Origin: Corynebacterium pseudopelargi | Lineage (GTDB): Bacteria; Actinomycetota; Actinomycetes; Mycobacteriales; Mycobacteriaceae | Direction: 5' to 3' | Length of the DNA stretch: 64,000 nt | NCBI RefSeq assembly: GCF_003814005.1 | Contig: NZ_CP033898.1 | Coordinates: 1,984,001-2,048,000, forward strand | Part shown: in pieces, positions 26,246 to 35,400 of the stretch | How the letters are laid out: every line of letters starts with the position of its first letter | How positions within the stretch are numbered: position 1 is the stretch's first letter | The notes under the pieces: model-generated | What the model was told of the DNA's origin: nothing | Seen by the model: the letters and a program-made list of their open reading frames with translations, nothing else | The model's database searches: none | Translations under genes and position numbers: made by a program

Positions 26246-26274
26246 ATTTAATCACTCATGGCCGGGCTTTTCAA
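26246..26274 (-). promoter_or_regulatory. Probable rplN promoter
   Basis: On the minus strand, TTGAAA (26269-26274) and TTAAAT (26246-26251) are separated by exactly 17 bp. The leader to the rplN GTG would be about 170 nt. The 363-bp gap between rplN and dhbA holds this promoter and the dhbA control region and no gene. Confidence 0.6.
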
Positions 26275-26414
26275 GTTCTGCCACCGCCAACACCTTGCAG
26301 GCTAAGCCCCAGGCAGGCATCGAGGTGTTCACAGAGCACACCGTGCAGTGCAGGCGCATCGGCTTGGCGTTCATTTTGGCCGCCACGGACGGCTACCTAC
26401 TGCCAGATTGATAG

Positions 26415-26433
26415 ATAGGCTAGCCTTACCTTA
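26415..26433. promoter_or_regulatory. DtxR-type iron box overlapping the dhbA start
   Basis: ATAGGCTAG-C-CTTACCTTA matches the DtxR consensus TTAGGTTAG-S-CTAACCTAA at about 15 of 19 positions. Its last base is the A of the dhbA ATG. TAGGCT (26416-26421) within it could be a -10. Iron-loaded DtxR should therefore block initiation of the siderophore operon. Confidence 0.7.
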
Positions 26434-27182
26434 TGGCTTTGAAGCACTCTGAGGATTTAGAACACCGCGGCCACTGTCTTATCACCGGCGCCAAGGGCGG
26501 TATTGGGCAGGCCACCTGCGATTTGCTGCTTGAGCACGGCTATAGCGTGTCGCGGTGGGATCTACCAGAAGTAGATGTGAGCGACCCGGAATCTATTGCC
26601 CATCACCTCCAAGCACTGCCGGCACCTGTGGATTACCTCATCCACACCGCCGGAGTGCTACGCCCCGATAGCGCCTTGCAGCCCGATTGGGACGCGATCC
26701 GGCAAAGCGTGGCCATCAACCTCGAAGGCGTGATCGCCACATGTTCTCCGATTGCCCAACAAATGGCCGCACGCAAACGAGGTGCCATCGTGGTGGTGAC
26801 CTCCAATGCCGCAGCGGTACCGAGAAGCGGCATGGCCGCCTATGGAGCATCAAAGGCTGCCGCAAAAAGCTGGGTCCACACCCTTGGCCTTGAGCTCGCC
26901 CCCTATGGGGTTCGCTGCAATACCGTCTCCCCCGGCTCCACCGACACACCAATGCTTCGCGGCATGTGGCATGAGCCCAGCGATACCGAAACCCAGCTCA
27001 AGCAGCGCCACCAGGAGGTGATTGCAGGCAACCCCGAGGCTTATCGCCTAGGCATTCCGCTGCAGCGAGTCGCCACCCCGGAAGACATCGCGCAGGCATG
27101 CCTTTGGCTCATTAGCCCGCAATCTCGGCACATCACCATGCATGACCTGCGAGTAGATGGCGGGGCTACCCTAGACGCTTAG
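26433..27182 (+). CDS. dhbA: 2,3-dihydro-2,3-dihydroxybenzoate dehydrogenase
   Basis: 249-aa short-chain dehydrogenase of the EntA/DhbA group. The NAD-binding TGAKGGIG (near residue 18), the catalytic Tyr-Lys pair in YGASK and the SPGSTDT segment are visible. It oxidises 2,3-dihydro-DHB to 2,3-dihydroxybenzoate, the last step of DHB synthesis. First gene of the siderophore operon. No ribosome binding site precedes the ATG at 26433, and the probable -10 is only about 12 bp away, so the mRNA may be nearly leaderless. Pathway assignment rests on the neighbours, since SDR sequence alone is not specific. Confidence 0.85.
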   Translation: MALKHSEDLEHRGHCLITGAKGGIGQATCDLLLEHGYSVSRWDLPEVDVSDPESIAHHLQALPAPVDYLIHTAGVLRPDSALQPDWDAIRQSVAINLEGVIATCSPIAQQMAARKRGAIVVVTSNAAAVPRSGMAAYGASKAAAKSWVHTLGLELAPYGVRCNTVSPGSTDTPMLRGMWHEPSDTETQLKQRHQEVIAGNPEAYRLGIPLQRVATPEDIAQACLWLISPQSRHITMHDLRVDGGATLDA

Positions 27183-27197
27183 GTTAGGCTATCTTCA
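27179..27197. promoter_or_regulatory. Second DtxR-type box, between dhbA and dhbB
   Basis: TTAGGTTAG-G-CTATCTTCA: the left half is a perfect consensus and the right half matches 6 of 9. It begins at the dhbA stop and lies 67 bp before dhbB, so an additional iron-controlled promoter for dhbB and the rest is likely. A TATCTT at 27190-27195 could be the -10. Confidence 0.6.
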
Positions 27198-27263
27198 GTT
27201 ACACCGATGAGGCATGTCGGACAACGCCCTGAACACAACCCAGAAAGATTCGAGTAAAACACC

Positions 27264-27935
27264 ATGCCCATTCCCGCGATTGCTCCCTACCCCTTGAGCT
27301 CAAGCGAGCCGCTGGCACTGTTGAGCACCCCCAATACCGCCGAGCACTGGAACATCGACCTCAACCGCTGCGCACTGCTGGTCCACGACATGCAGAACTA
27401 CTTCATTGAGGCATACGACCGAAACCAAGCCCCCATGGCAACCGTGCTGCCAAATATCCAAGCACTCATCTCGGCTGCCGACGATGCGGAAGTTCCAGTG
27501 TTTTACTCCGTGCAGCCACCCGAACAAAAGACTGCTCGCCGCGGGCTTCTTAGCGATTTCTGGGGCAAAGGCATGCAAACTACCCAGGATGCTCAGGTTG
27601 TAGAAGAGCTCACCCCACTGCCGCACCACCACCTGCTTACGAAGTGGCGCTATAGCGCTTTTGAGCGCACCGACCTGCGCCAAGCACTCGCATTTGAAGG
27701 CCGCGATCAACTCATCATCACCGGCGTCTATGGCCACATGGGCTGCCAAGTCAGCGCCGTCGATGCGTTTATGAACGACATCCAACCCTTCCTCGTGGCA
27801 GACGGCATTGCAGATTTCTCTGCAGAAGATCACCAGCGCACCCTTAATTGGGTAGCAGCCCGCTGCGGCAAGGTGGTTGCTGCAAACGAAGCGCTCAACG
27901 CCCTGCAAGCACGCACCCACGAGGTGCGCCTGTGA
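27264..27935 (+). CDS. dhbB: Isochorismatase (no carrier domain)
   Basis: 223-aa isochorismatase hydrolase. The catalytic Asp in LLVHDMQNYF, the Lys in LTKWRYSAF and the GVYGHMGC Cys loop are visible. It hydrolyses isochorismate to 2,3-dihydro-DHB and pyruvate. EntB and DhbB usually carry a C-terminal aryl carrier domain (about 285-310 aa in total); here the protein ends before it and a separate carrier gene follows three genes later. The next gene starts within its stop codon region (GTGA). Confidence 0.9.
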   Translation: MPIPAIAPYPLSSSEPLALLSTPNTAEHWNIDLNRCALLVHDMQNYFIEAYDRNQAPMATVLPNIQALISAADDAEVPVFYSVQPPEQKTARRGLLSDFWGKGMQTTQDAQVVEELTPLPHHHLLTKWRYSAFERTDLRQALAFEGRDQLIITGVYGHMGCQVSAVDAFMNDIQPFLVADGIADFSAEDHQRTLNWVAARCGKVVAANEALNALQARTHEVRL

Positions 27936-29146
27936 ACCATAGCCACAGCACTGCCCAGCACCCCTCGGCCATCTTTAGCTCCGCCACCGAGACGCTTCAA
28001 GCAACTGGCATCGCTCAAACATTTTCCAGCGTGAGCGCGGCCGCCCAAGCCTTGCACACTCAGGCCGTGGAGATCATCGTGGGCGCTTTGCCCTTCCACG
28101 AAGCAGATCCAGTGTGCTTGTTTAGGCCGAAGCGCCATAGCATTCGCCAACAGCCACTCACGCTTTCAAGCCCTGCTCTTGGGCCATCAGAACACGATGC
28201 TGCGGTATCAATCAGCTTTAATCACAACAGCGGGGAGCACCATGGGCGAGTCGCGCGCATGGTGGAGCAACTCAAACAAGGCATCGCGCAAAAAGTGGTG
28301 CTTTCACGCCAGATGCGTGTGGATATCGCCTCTGGTGAATACGCAGACCTTGTTGCCGATCCCCTGTGGCTGCTGGGGCGTTTCCTTCAAGGCAGCGCCA
28401 CAGGCGATGGCCACCTGCTCCGCCTTGATGCCGCTGGCAAGCGATATCAAGGTGCGTATTTTGTGGGCAGCAGCCCTGAGCTGCTCATTGCAAAACGCGG
28501 GCGCTATATCGAATCCTTCCCCTTGGCTGGCACGATCGCCAGAAGTGCTGATCCGGTGCAAGACCAAGCTCGGGCAACTGAACTGCAGCTTTCGGCCAAA
28601 GATCTTCACGAACATGCCTTTGTTACACACGACATTGCTGAAACACTCGGGCCTTTATGTACCCGCCTAGATATTCCAGCGCGCCCATCGATTAGTGCTA
28701 CCAGCCATACCTGGCACCTTGGCACCAAAATCACCGGCGAATTGCGCGATGATGCGATCAGCAGCCTGGAACTTGCCGCATTGCTGCACCCCACGCCCGC
28801 AGTTTCTGGCTATCCGCAGCCCGAAGCGCGCCACATCCTAAGCGAGGAAGAACCCGAACGCGGCTTTTATGCCGGCGCGGTGGGTTGGTCCGATGCCCAA
28901 GGCAATGGCCAATGGCGAGTGGGAATTCGAAGCGCAACAATGCTGCCACCAACGATGGATCCTGCAAGCAACGCCTCAGAGCACCTTCGCATTCTTGCCA
29001 GTGCTGGCGGTGGCATCGTGCAGCATTCCGATCCAGCAGCAGAGGTGCAAGAAACGCAAAGCAAATTCGGCCCCCTTATCCAGGCACTGAGCCTAAGCCC
29101 CAGCCTTATTAAGGCCGCCGAATATGAATTGGAGCTGCAACGATGA
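27932..29146 (+). CDS. dhbC: Isochorismate synthase
   Basis: About 404-aa chorismate-binding enzyme of the EntC/DhbC type, converting chorismate to isochorismate. The C-terminal catalytic half has KVVLSRQMRV, FPLAGTIAR, KDLHEHAFV, HPTPAVSGYP and ERGFYAGAVGW. The GTG at 27932 overlaps the dhbB stop by four bases and is chosen over a longer frame that would run through dhbB. The first committed step of DHB synthesis. Confidence 0.9.
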   Translation: MNHSHSTAQHPSAIFSSATETLQATGIAQTFSSVSAAAQALHTQAVEIIVGALPFHEADPVCLFRPKRHSIRQQPLTLSSPALGPSEHDAAVSISFNHNSGEHHGRVARMVEQLKQGIAQKVVLSRQMRVDIASGEYADLVADPLWLLGRFLQGSATGDGHLLRLDAAGKRYQGAYFVGSSPELLIAKRGRYIESFPLAGTIARSADPVQDQARATELQLSAKDLHEHAFVTHDIAETLGPLCTRLDIPARPSISATSHTWHLGTKITGELRDDAISSLELAALLHPTPAVSGYPQPEARHILSEEEPERGFYAGAVGWSDAQGNGQWRVGIRSATMLPPTMDPASNASEHLRILASAGGGIVQHSDPAAEVQETQSKFGPLIQALSLSPSLIKAAEYELELQR

Positions 29147-30840
29147 CGCACCACACCACTTACCCCCAAGCCATTCCCACGGTAGCGATGCCTGCTCCAG
29201 GCAGCTTGTATCCAGCCAGTGTCGAACAAGCCTATCGCCAGGCAGGCTATTGGACGGATGAGACATTTGCCGAGTTCCTCGACGATGCGGCTTCGCGCTT
29301 TGGCACCCAAGAGGCAGTGGTGGCCAACCGCCTTGATGGCCAACAAATCCGCCTGAGCTATCAGGAGCTCAACCGAGCCGCGGCACAAAGAGCAAAGCAG
29401 TTGCTCAACGTAGGGATTCGCCCTGGGGATCGGGTGATCGTGCAATTGCCCAATGTGCTGGAATACCTCATCGAGGTATTCGCGCTGTGGCGCATGGCGG
29501 CGGTGCCGGTGTTCGCACTCCCTGCCCACCGAAGAAGCGAGATCGAACATTTCATTCGCTCAGCCGGTGCACGAGGGCTGAGCACCTGCCAACAACACGC
29601 AGGCTTTTCGCATCAAGCCTTAGCAGCCGAGCTGCAACGCGACTATCCGGACTTAATTGTGCTGCTCCACGGCGACGATGCGGGCGATACAACACAGCCA
29701 CCTTCCTCCACTGCATCTGCTGGGCTCGAGGCCGTGGATCTGCCAGCCTCTCATGCGCTTGCCATGTTGCAGGTATCCGGCGGCACCACCGGTGTGCCAA
29801 AGCTGATTCCTAGAAGCCACGCAGACTACCTCTATTCTGTGCGCGAGTCGGCCGAGATTTGCAAGCTCAACACCGCCACACGGTTTTTGGTGGCATTGCC
29901 TGCAAGCCACAACTTCACTATGTCTTCGCCCGGCATCTTAGGTGTGCTCTATGCCGGTGGCACGGTGGTGTTTTGCACTGATCCTTCGCCAAGCACGGTG
30001 GGTGCGCTGATTGAGGCTGAAGCCATCACCATGACTGCGGCTGTGCCACCGCTAGCGATGGCGTGGATGAATATCCTTCCGGCCTTGGGCTGTGATCTTT
30101 CAAGCCTGGAGGTGCTGCAGGTAGGTGGTGCAAAATTTACCCCGCAGGCAGCAAGCCGTGTGGCTGAGACCTTGCAGTGCCAATTGCAGCAGGTATTTGG
30201 CATGGCAGAAGGCTTGGTTAATTACACCCGCTTAGATGATCCGCACGAGGTATGCATCCACACCCAAGGCCGCCCAATCAGCCCCGCCGATGAAGTCTTG
30301 GTGGTTGACGATCACGGCCAGGAGGTTCCTGCTGGGCAGCGAGGGCATCTGCTTACTCGCGGCCCCTACACCATCCGCGGCTATTTGGGCGGGGTGGATG
30401 CCAGCAGCTTTAACGAGGAAGGTTTTTATCGCACCGGCGATATTGTCCGCCGCCGCGAGGATGGTTATCTGGTGGTAGAAGGCAGAGATAAAGATCAGAT
30501 CCATCGCGGGGGCGAGAAGATCTCCGCTGAGGAAATTGAAGATCACCTCCTTGCCCACAGCCTGGTCAAAGACGCCGCCTTAGTGGCTATCCCAGATGCC
30601 TATTTGGGTGAAAGAAGCTGCGCCTTCGTCTTAGTTGCCGAAGATATTGCCGGCGATAGCAGCCAGCACCGCAGCAATGCCGAGGCATTAAGAGCACACC
30701 TGAAAGCCCGTGGCTTAGCGGCGTATAAGATCCCGGACGATTTTCGCTTCGTGCGCCAATTCCCCGTTACTGGCGTGGGAAAGATTAGCCGTAAGCAACT
30801 CCGCAGAGCGCTTGCCGACACCCTCGATGCATCGCAGTAA
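29143..30840 (+). CDS. dhbE: 2,3-dihydroxybenzoate-AMP ligase
   Basis: 565-aa stand-alone adenylation enzyme. ATP-binding LQVSGGTTGVPKLIPR, GMAEGLVNYTR, YRTGDIV and the C-terminal VGKISRK Lys motif are present. The pocket stretch SHNFTMSSPG contains the Asn (about residue 257) that in DhbE and EntE contacts the catechol hydroxyls, so DHB rather than salicylate is the expected substrate. It activates DHB and loads it onto the aryl carrier protein. It overlaps dhbC by ATGA. Confidence 0.92.
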   Translation: MTHHTTYPQAIPTVAMPAPGSLYPASVEQAYRQAGYWTDETFAEFLDDAASRFGTQEAVVANRLDGQQIRLSYQELNRAAAQRAKQLLNVGIRPGDRVIVQLPNVLEYLIEVFALWRMAAVPVFALPAHRRSEIEHFIRSAGARGLSTCQQHAGFSHQALAAELQRDYPDLIVLLHGDDAGDTTQPPSSTASAGLEAVDLPASHALAMLQVSGGTTGVPKLIPRSHADYLYSVRESAEICKLNTATRFLVALPASHNFTMSSPGILGVLYAGGTVVFCTDPSPSTVGALIEAEAITMTAAVPPLAMAWMNILPALGCDLSSLEVLQVGGAKFTPQAASRVAETLQCQLQQVFGMAEGLVNYTRLDDPHEVCIHTQGRPISPADEVLVVDDHGQEVPAGQRGHLLTRGPYTIRGYLGGVDASSFNEEGFYRTGDIVRRREDGYLVVEGRDKDQIHRGGEKISAEEIEDHLLAHSLVKDAALVAIPDAYLGERSCAFVLVAEDIAGDSSQHRSNAEALRAHLKARGLAAYKIPDDFRFVRQFPVTGVGKISRKQLRRALADTLDASQ

Positions 30841-30887
30841 AACTCAAGCCCTTGAGCCATTTTTAACGTTTAGGAGCCTAGAAAAAC

Positions 30888-31127
30888 ATGAATGACACCT
30901 CACCCCAAGCACTCCAGCAGGATCGTATTGTGGCCGACATTGCCACAATGTTGCAGATTGAAGCAGCCGAGCTGGATTTAGACGCATTGCTCAGCGAGCA
31001 GGGCTTGGATTCTTTAAGGATGATCACCCTGATTGAAAGCTGGCGAGCAGCAGGCGCCGATATTGATTTTCACCGCATGATGGCGCTGCCTACCGCACGC
31101 GAGTGGATCGCGGAGTTGAACGCCTAA
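30888..31127 (+). CDS. Stand-alone aryl carrier protein
   Basis: 79-aa phosphopantetheine carrier domain. The prosthetic-group serine is Ser42 in the motif EQGLDSLRM. It corresponds to the C-terminal ArCP domain of EntB/DhbB, here a separate gene between the DHB ligase and the esterase. It would hold DHB as a thioester for the NRPS condensation domain. Its stop overlaps the next start (TAATG). No phosphopantetheinyl transferase gene is in the window. Confidence 0.88.
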   Translation: MNDTSPQALQQDRIVADIATMLQIEAAELDLDALLSEQGLDSLRMITLIESWRAAGADIDFHRMMALPTAREWIAELNA

Positions 31128-32467
31128 TGGCAGAGGCTTCCACCCATCCTTCGAGCGTGTACCGATCCTGGTTGGCCAGGGGTTTTGCTGATGAAGACGA
31201 GCTTTGCGCCTTGGGGGATAAAGATCCGAAGCGTTGCGAGCAAGTCGTTGATGCGCTGGTGTGCCTGGGCACTCCCCTGCACGAGCAAGGCAGCAATCGC
31301 TACACCTTCCTGTTTCAGCTCCCGGAGGACACCCCCGCTGATCAGGCAAGTGTGCATCTTTTTCTCAATCGGATCACCGATAAAGATAATTATGCACAAG
31401 GTGTCATGCACCATGTTCCCGGCACACGCTGGTGGGTGCGCACACTTATATTGCCCCCAAGCTATCAGGGCTCGTATGGCTTCCGCACCGGCAATGGCGG
31501 CGATGGCCCCACACGCCACCACGCCGCCCACGGCACCGAGGGACACCTGCTCGACCCCCACTCCCCACGCCCGGCACTTGCCCAACAAGGACCACGGGGT
31601 CTATCGCATTTTGCCGGCCAGGCAGCACCGACGCCGCAATTTTTCCCCCCAGTACCCGGCGCCCAAGCACGCTGCCTTGAAGGCCATCGGCTGCACCCTG
31701 GCCACCTCTTTGAGGCAAGCGCCGAGCTTTTAGGCCAAAGGCCGGTATTTTTGTGGGTTCCAGCACCAGGGCTTTCCACTGACAAGCCGTTGCCCACCGT
31801 GGTGCTTTTCGACGCCGACTCGTGGTTCCGCCGCTTCAACCTCGCAGACGCCCTAGATGCAGCCTGTTCAGCAGGGGTGCTGCCCCCTTGTGCCGTTATT
31901 GGCGTTGGTGTGAATGACATCCCCGACCGACGCCGCGTGCTCGGCGGCAATGATGATTTTGCCCAAGCAGTCATCCCCTGGGCGCAGCGCTGGGCGCAGG
32001 AGGTGCTCGATAAGCAAGAAAGCCCGAATACCCTAGCCCAGCAACCATTGGTGGTAGCCGGCCAAAGCCTCGGCGGCATCTTGGCCTTGCGCTGTGCACA
32101 ACTTTTCCCAGAGCACATCGCTGCCGCGGTAGCACAGTCACCTTCTATGTGGTGGGCACCGGGTGAAAACGCTACGCCGAGTGCATTGGGCAGCAGGGTG
32201 GTTGATTGGATCAGTGAGCAATACGCCCTTGCTGCACCGAAGCATCATGTACCACTGTTGCTGGCCGTGGGTGCACGAGAAACTCCCCTGCTGCCGAGGG
32301 TGCTGCTGTTGAGCCTTACCGCCCAACGCGCTGGCTGGCCGTGCACCGTAGCTGTAGAAGATGGCGGCCACGATTATTGCTGGTGGCGCGAAAACCTCAT
32401 CGAATTACTGGCCCAAGCCCTAGGCAACAACAATCAACATGCACCCGGAAAGGCAACACTACTGTGA
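31127..32467 (+). CDS. fes: Fes-like siderophore esterase
   Basis: 446-aa enterochelin-esterase-type protein with an N-terminal Fes domain (about residues 1-180) and a C-terminal alpha/beta hydrolase of the esterase-D group. The nucleophile is in VAGQSLGGIL and the probable catalytic His in DGGHDYCWW. No signal peptide, so cytoplasmic. It should cleave the ester backbone of the imported ferric siderophore to free iron. Its place inside the biosynthetic operon, coupled by TAATG to the carrier gene, suggests the product has ester bonds, as a DHB-Ser trilactone does. Confidence 0.85.
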   Translation: MAEASTHPSSVYRSWLARGFADEDELCALGDKDPKRCEQVVDALVCLGTPLHEQGSNRYTFLFQLPEDTPADQASVHLFLNRITDKDNYAQGVMHHVPGTRWWVRTLILPPSYQGSYGFRTGNGGDGPTRHHAAHGTEGHLLDPHSPRPALAQQGPRGLSHFAGQAAPTPQFFPPVPGAQARCLEGHRLHPGHLFEASAELLGQRPVFLWVPAPGLSTDKPLPTVVLFDADSWFRRFNLADALDAACSAGVLPPCAVIGVGVNDIPDRRRVLGGNDDFAQAVIPWAQRWAQEVLDKQESPNTLAQQPLVVAGQSLGGILALRCAQLFPEHIAAAVAQSPSMWWAPGENATPSALGSRVVDWISEQYALAAPKHHVPLLLAVGARETPLLPRVLLLSLTAQRAGWPCTVAVEDGGHDYCWWRENLIELLAQALGNNNQHAPGKATLL

Positions 32468-35400
32468 AGCGTTTGCTCAACGCCGGCCAGCAGGCACATT
32501 GGTTTATCAATGCCACCACCCCTGAGCAATGCCAATGCGCCGAGCTGGTAATCCTTCGCCCCACCAAGGATGCCGCTGGCACTTATCACAGCGTGGATAG
32601 CGACACCCTCACACGCGCCATCGAGCACTGCACGAGGGAGGTACCGGAGTTTTCTGCAAGCTTTTTCACCGAAGCACAGCAGCCGGTGATGAGCATTCCC
32701 GACCAGCCTGTGACCCATAAAGTGCAGGTGCTTGATCCCCGCACCTTAGAAGCCCAGGGGCTAAGCGATACTTCCACAGAAGCGCTTGCGCGTTGGGCAC
32801 ATCACCTGGTGGATCAAGCCCCTGCATCTACCCAAAAGATCAGCGGGACAGGGCTCATCCATCATGTAGTAGCTAGCATCCCGCATCAGGCTCAATCCCA
32901 CACGACTGTGTGGGTGATGCGCGTGCATCATATTGTGGCCGATGGATTTGCGGTCAATGCCTTTATTGCTTGGGTGGCGCGCTGCTATACCGCCTTGATC
33001 CAGGAGCAGGCCCTGCCGCCAAGCCCGTTTAGCCAAGCATCTGCCACAAAGGATGAGCTATTTAGCACCGAATGCGCGCAATATTGGCGCGCACAATCAT
33101 TGCCTGTGGATCCACCTTCGCTCATAGCCCACACCCACGGCTCCAAGCGACCACATAGCCTGAGCGCCCAGACGCATATTACTGCCGAAACCCGTGCCGC
33201 GTTGCGCAAGATCGCAGCAGCAAGTGGTGCCACAGAACTCGATATCGCTTGCACGCTCATTGCTCACTACACCGCTGCAATGACGCATGCAGAACACATC
33301 ACACTGGGCTTGCCCATGATGCATCGCCCCTTTGGCCAACAAACAATAGCGATGAGCCCTGTAGCAAGCGTGCTGCCCATCGCGCTTGACTGCCCTGTGC
33401 AGGCACCGGGGATAGCTCCGAAGTTAGAAGAAAGCATCGCCAGTGTGGCACAACAACTCGGTCAGGCTCGCGCGCATGCGTCGATCAGGTTAGAAGATAT
33501 CCGCAGGCTCCATGGGCTCAGCGATCCCTCACGCAGGCTGCTTGGCCCATCGATCAATATCCGCCCCTTTACCCCCAGCTATTCCTTTGCTGGTGTGAAA
33601 TGCGAAATTCGCACACTCAGTGCAGGACCTGTGGTTGATGCCGAATGGGTCTTACAATCTGCCCCCAATGGCGGCTGGGATTGCCTCTTGCTTGCCCACG
33701 GCAGCACAAAAGATCAAGAGATGATCGAGGCTCATGCCAACCGCATGGCAGAGTTCTTTGCACAAGCATCCAGGCTCAGCCCAACACAGCGGCTTTCAGA
33801 TATCAGCATCGCAACTGAAACAGAACAGCAACAGTGCATCGAGGTGTTTAATCGCACCCAACACGTGCTGCCCTGGGACTCCACCACCACGCTGAGCCAC
33901 TTGCTGCACCAACAGCGTGCGGCAGCGCTGCATGCAACACCTGATGGTGCCGCGCCACTGTTATATTTTGCGCAACAGGAACTTCCGTCAGATCAAGCCT
34001 GGGGCGTGATCACCACCATTGCCAATAAGATGCACGACCTGGGGGTTCGCAGTGGCGATATGGTGGCGCTCGGGTTGCCGCGCAGTGCGTCGTTAAGCTT
34101 AAGCATTGCCGCAGTACTTCTGCTGGGAGCCCAGTGGGTGCCGGTGGACCCCACCTTGCCCGAAGCGCGCAGAGCCTACATGCTCGAACGCACGCAACCT
34201 CGTCTGCTAGTGATTCCAGATACCGACGTGTGGGATGCTTTCGATGCCTCTTCGGTGGGCATCAAGGCGACGTTGCGGCTTTCTTCCACCGATATCCGCG
34301 CAGGGCAGCAACCAAGCTTTGAGCAACCCGCCTGGTTGGCAGACCTTGAGCTGCCCAAGCCCGAACACACCGCCTATGTGCTGTTTACCTCCGGCTCTAC
34401 CGGCAAACCGAAGGCTGTTGCCGTGCCGCATCGCGGTGTGCTCAATCGCCTGGTATGGATGGTGGAGTACTACCAGATCAGCAGAGAAGCCCAGGCCTGC
34501 ATTATGCAGAAAACGCCGAGCTCCTTTGATGTTTCTGTGTGGGAACTGCTCTTGCCGTTTAGCCACGACGTACCCTGCGCGATCTTGCCCGAGCAACTAC
34601 ACCTCGACCCAGTAGCTGTTGCAGAACATATCAATAGCGCCGGTGTCACCCACTGCCACTTTGTGCCCAGTGCCCTGGGGGCGTTTCTTAATAGCCAACG
34701 CGACTCAGACATTGATCTCGATTGCCTCAAACATGTCATCACCTCCGGGGAAGCCTTGGATGCAGGCCTGGCCCATGCCACTGCCAGCACCTTTGATGTG
34801 CAGGTACACAACCTCTATGGGCCTACCGAGGCATCTATTGACGTCACCGCCCACACCGTGAGGCCCGAAGATCGCGTGATTCCCATTGGCAAACCAGTGT
34901 GGAATACCCGCACCTATGTGCTCGATCCTTGGCAACAAGCCGTGCCGGTGGGCGCACGCGGGATGCTCTACCTGGCCGGAGTGCAACTTGCCAACGGCTA
35001 CCTGGGGCAACCAGAGCTCACGGCACAGCAATTTGTTGAAGATCCTTTTGCACCCGCAGGCCAAGAGAACCGCAGGATGTATCGCACCGGTGATCTTGCC
35101 TCGTGGCGCGCCGATGGATCGCTGCTCTACCACGGCAGAAGCGATGGCCAAGTCAAGCTACGCGGGCAACGCCTCGAACTTGGAGAAGTCAGCGCGACCA
35201 TGCAACACGTTTCCGGCGTAGCCCAGGCCGTGGCCGTGGTACACGAAGGCAGCAGGCTTCTAGGCTATGCAATCCCAAGCGATGCACACGCCGATGAGCA
35301 AGCACTCATCCACGCCATACGCCAAGCCTGCACAGCAGCGCTGCCCAGTTATATGGTGCCAAGTGCGATCATCTTGCTGGAACGTTTCCCCATGACCCTA

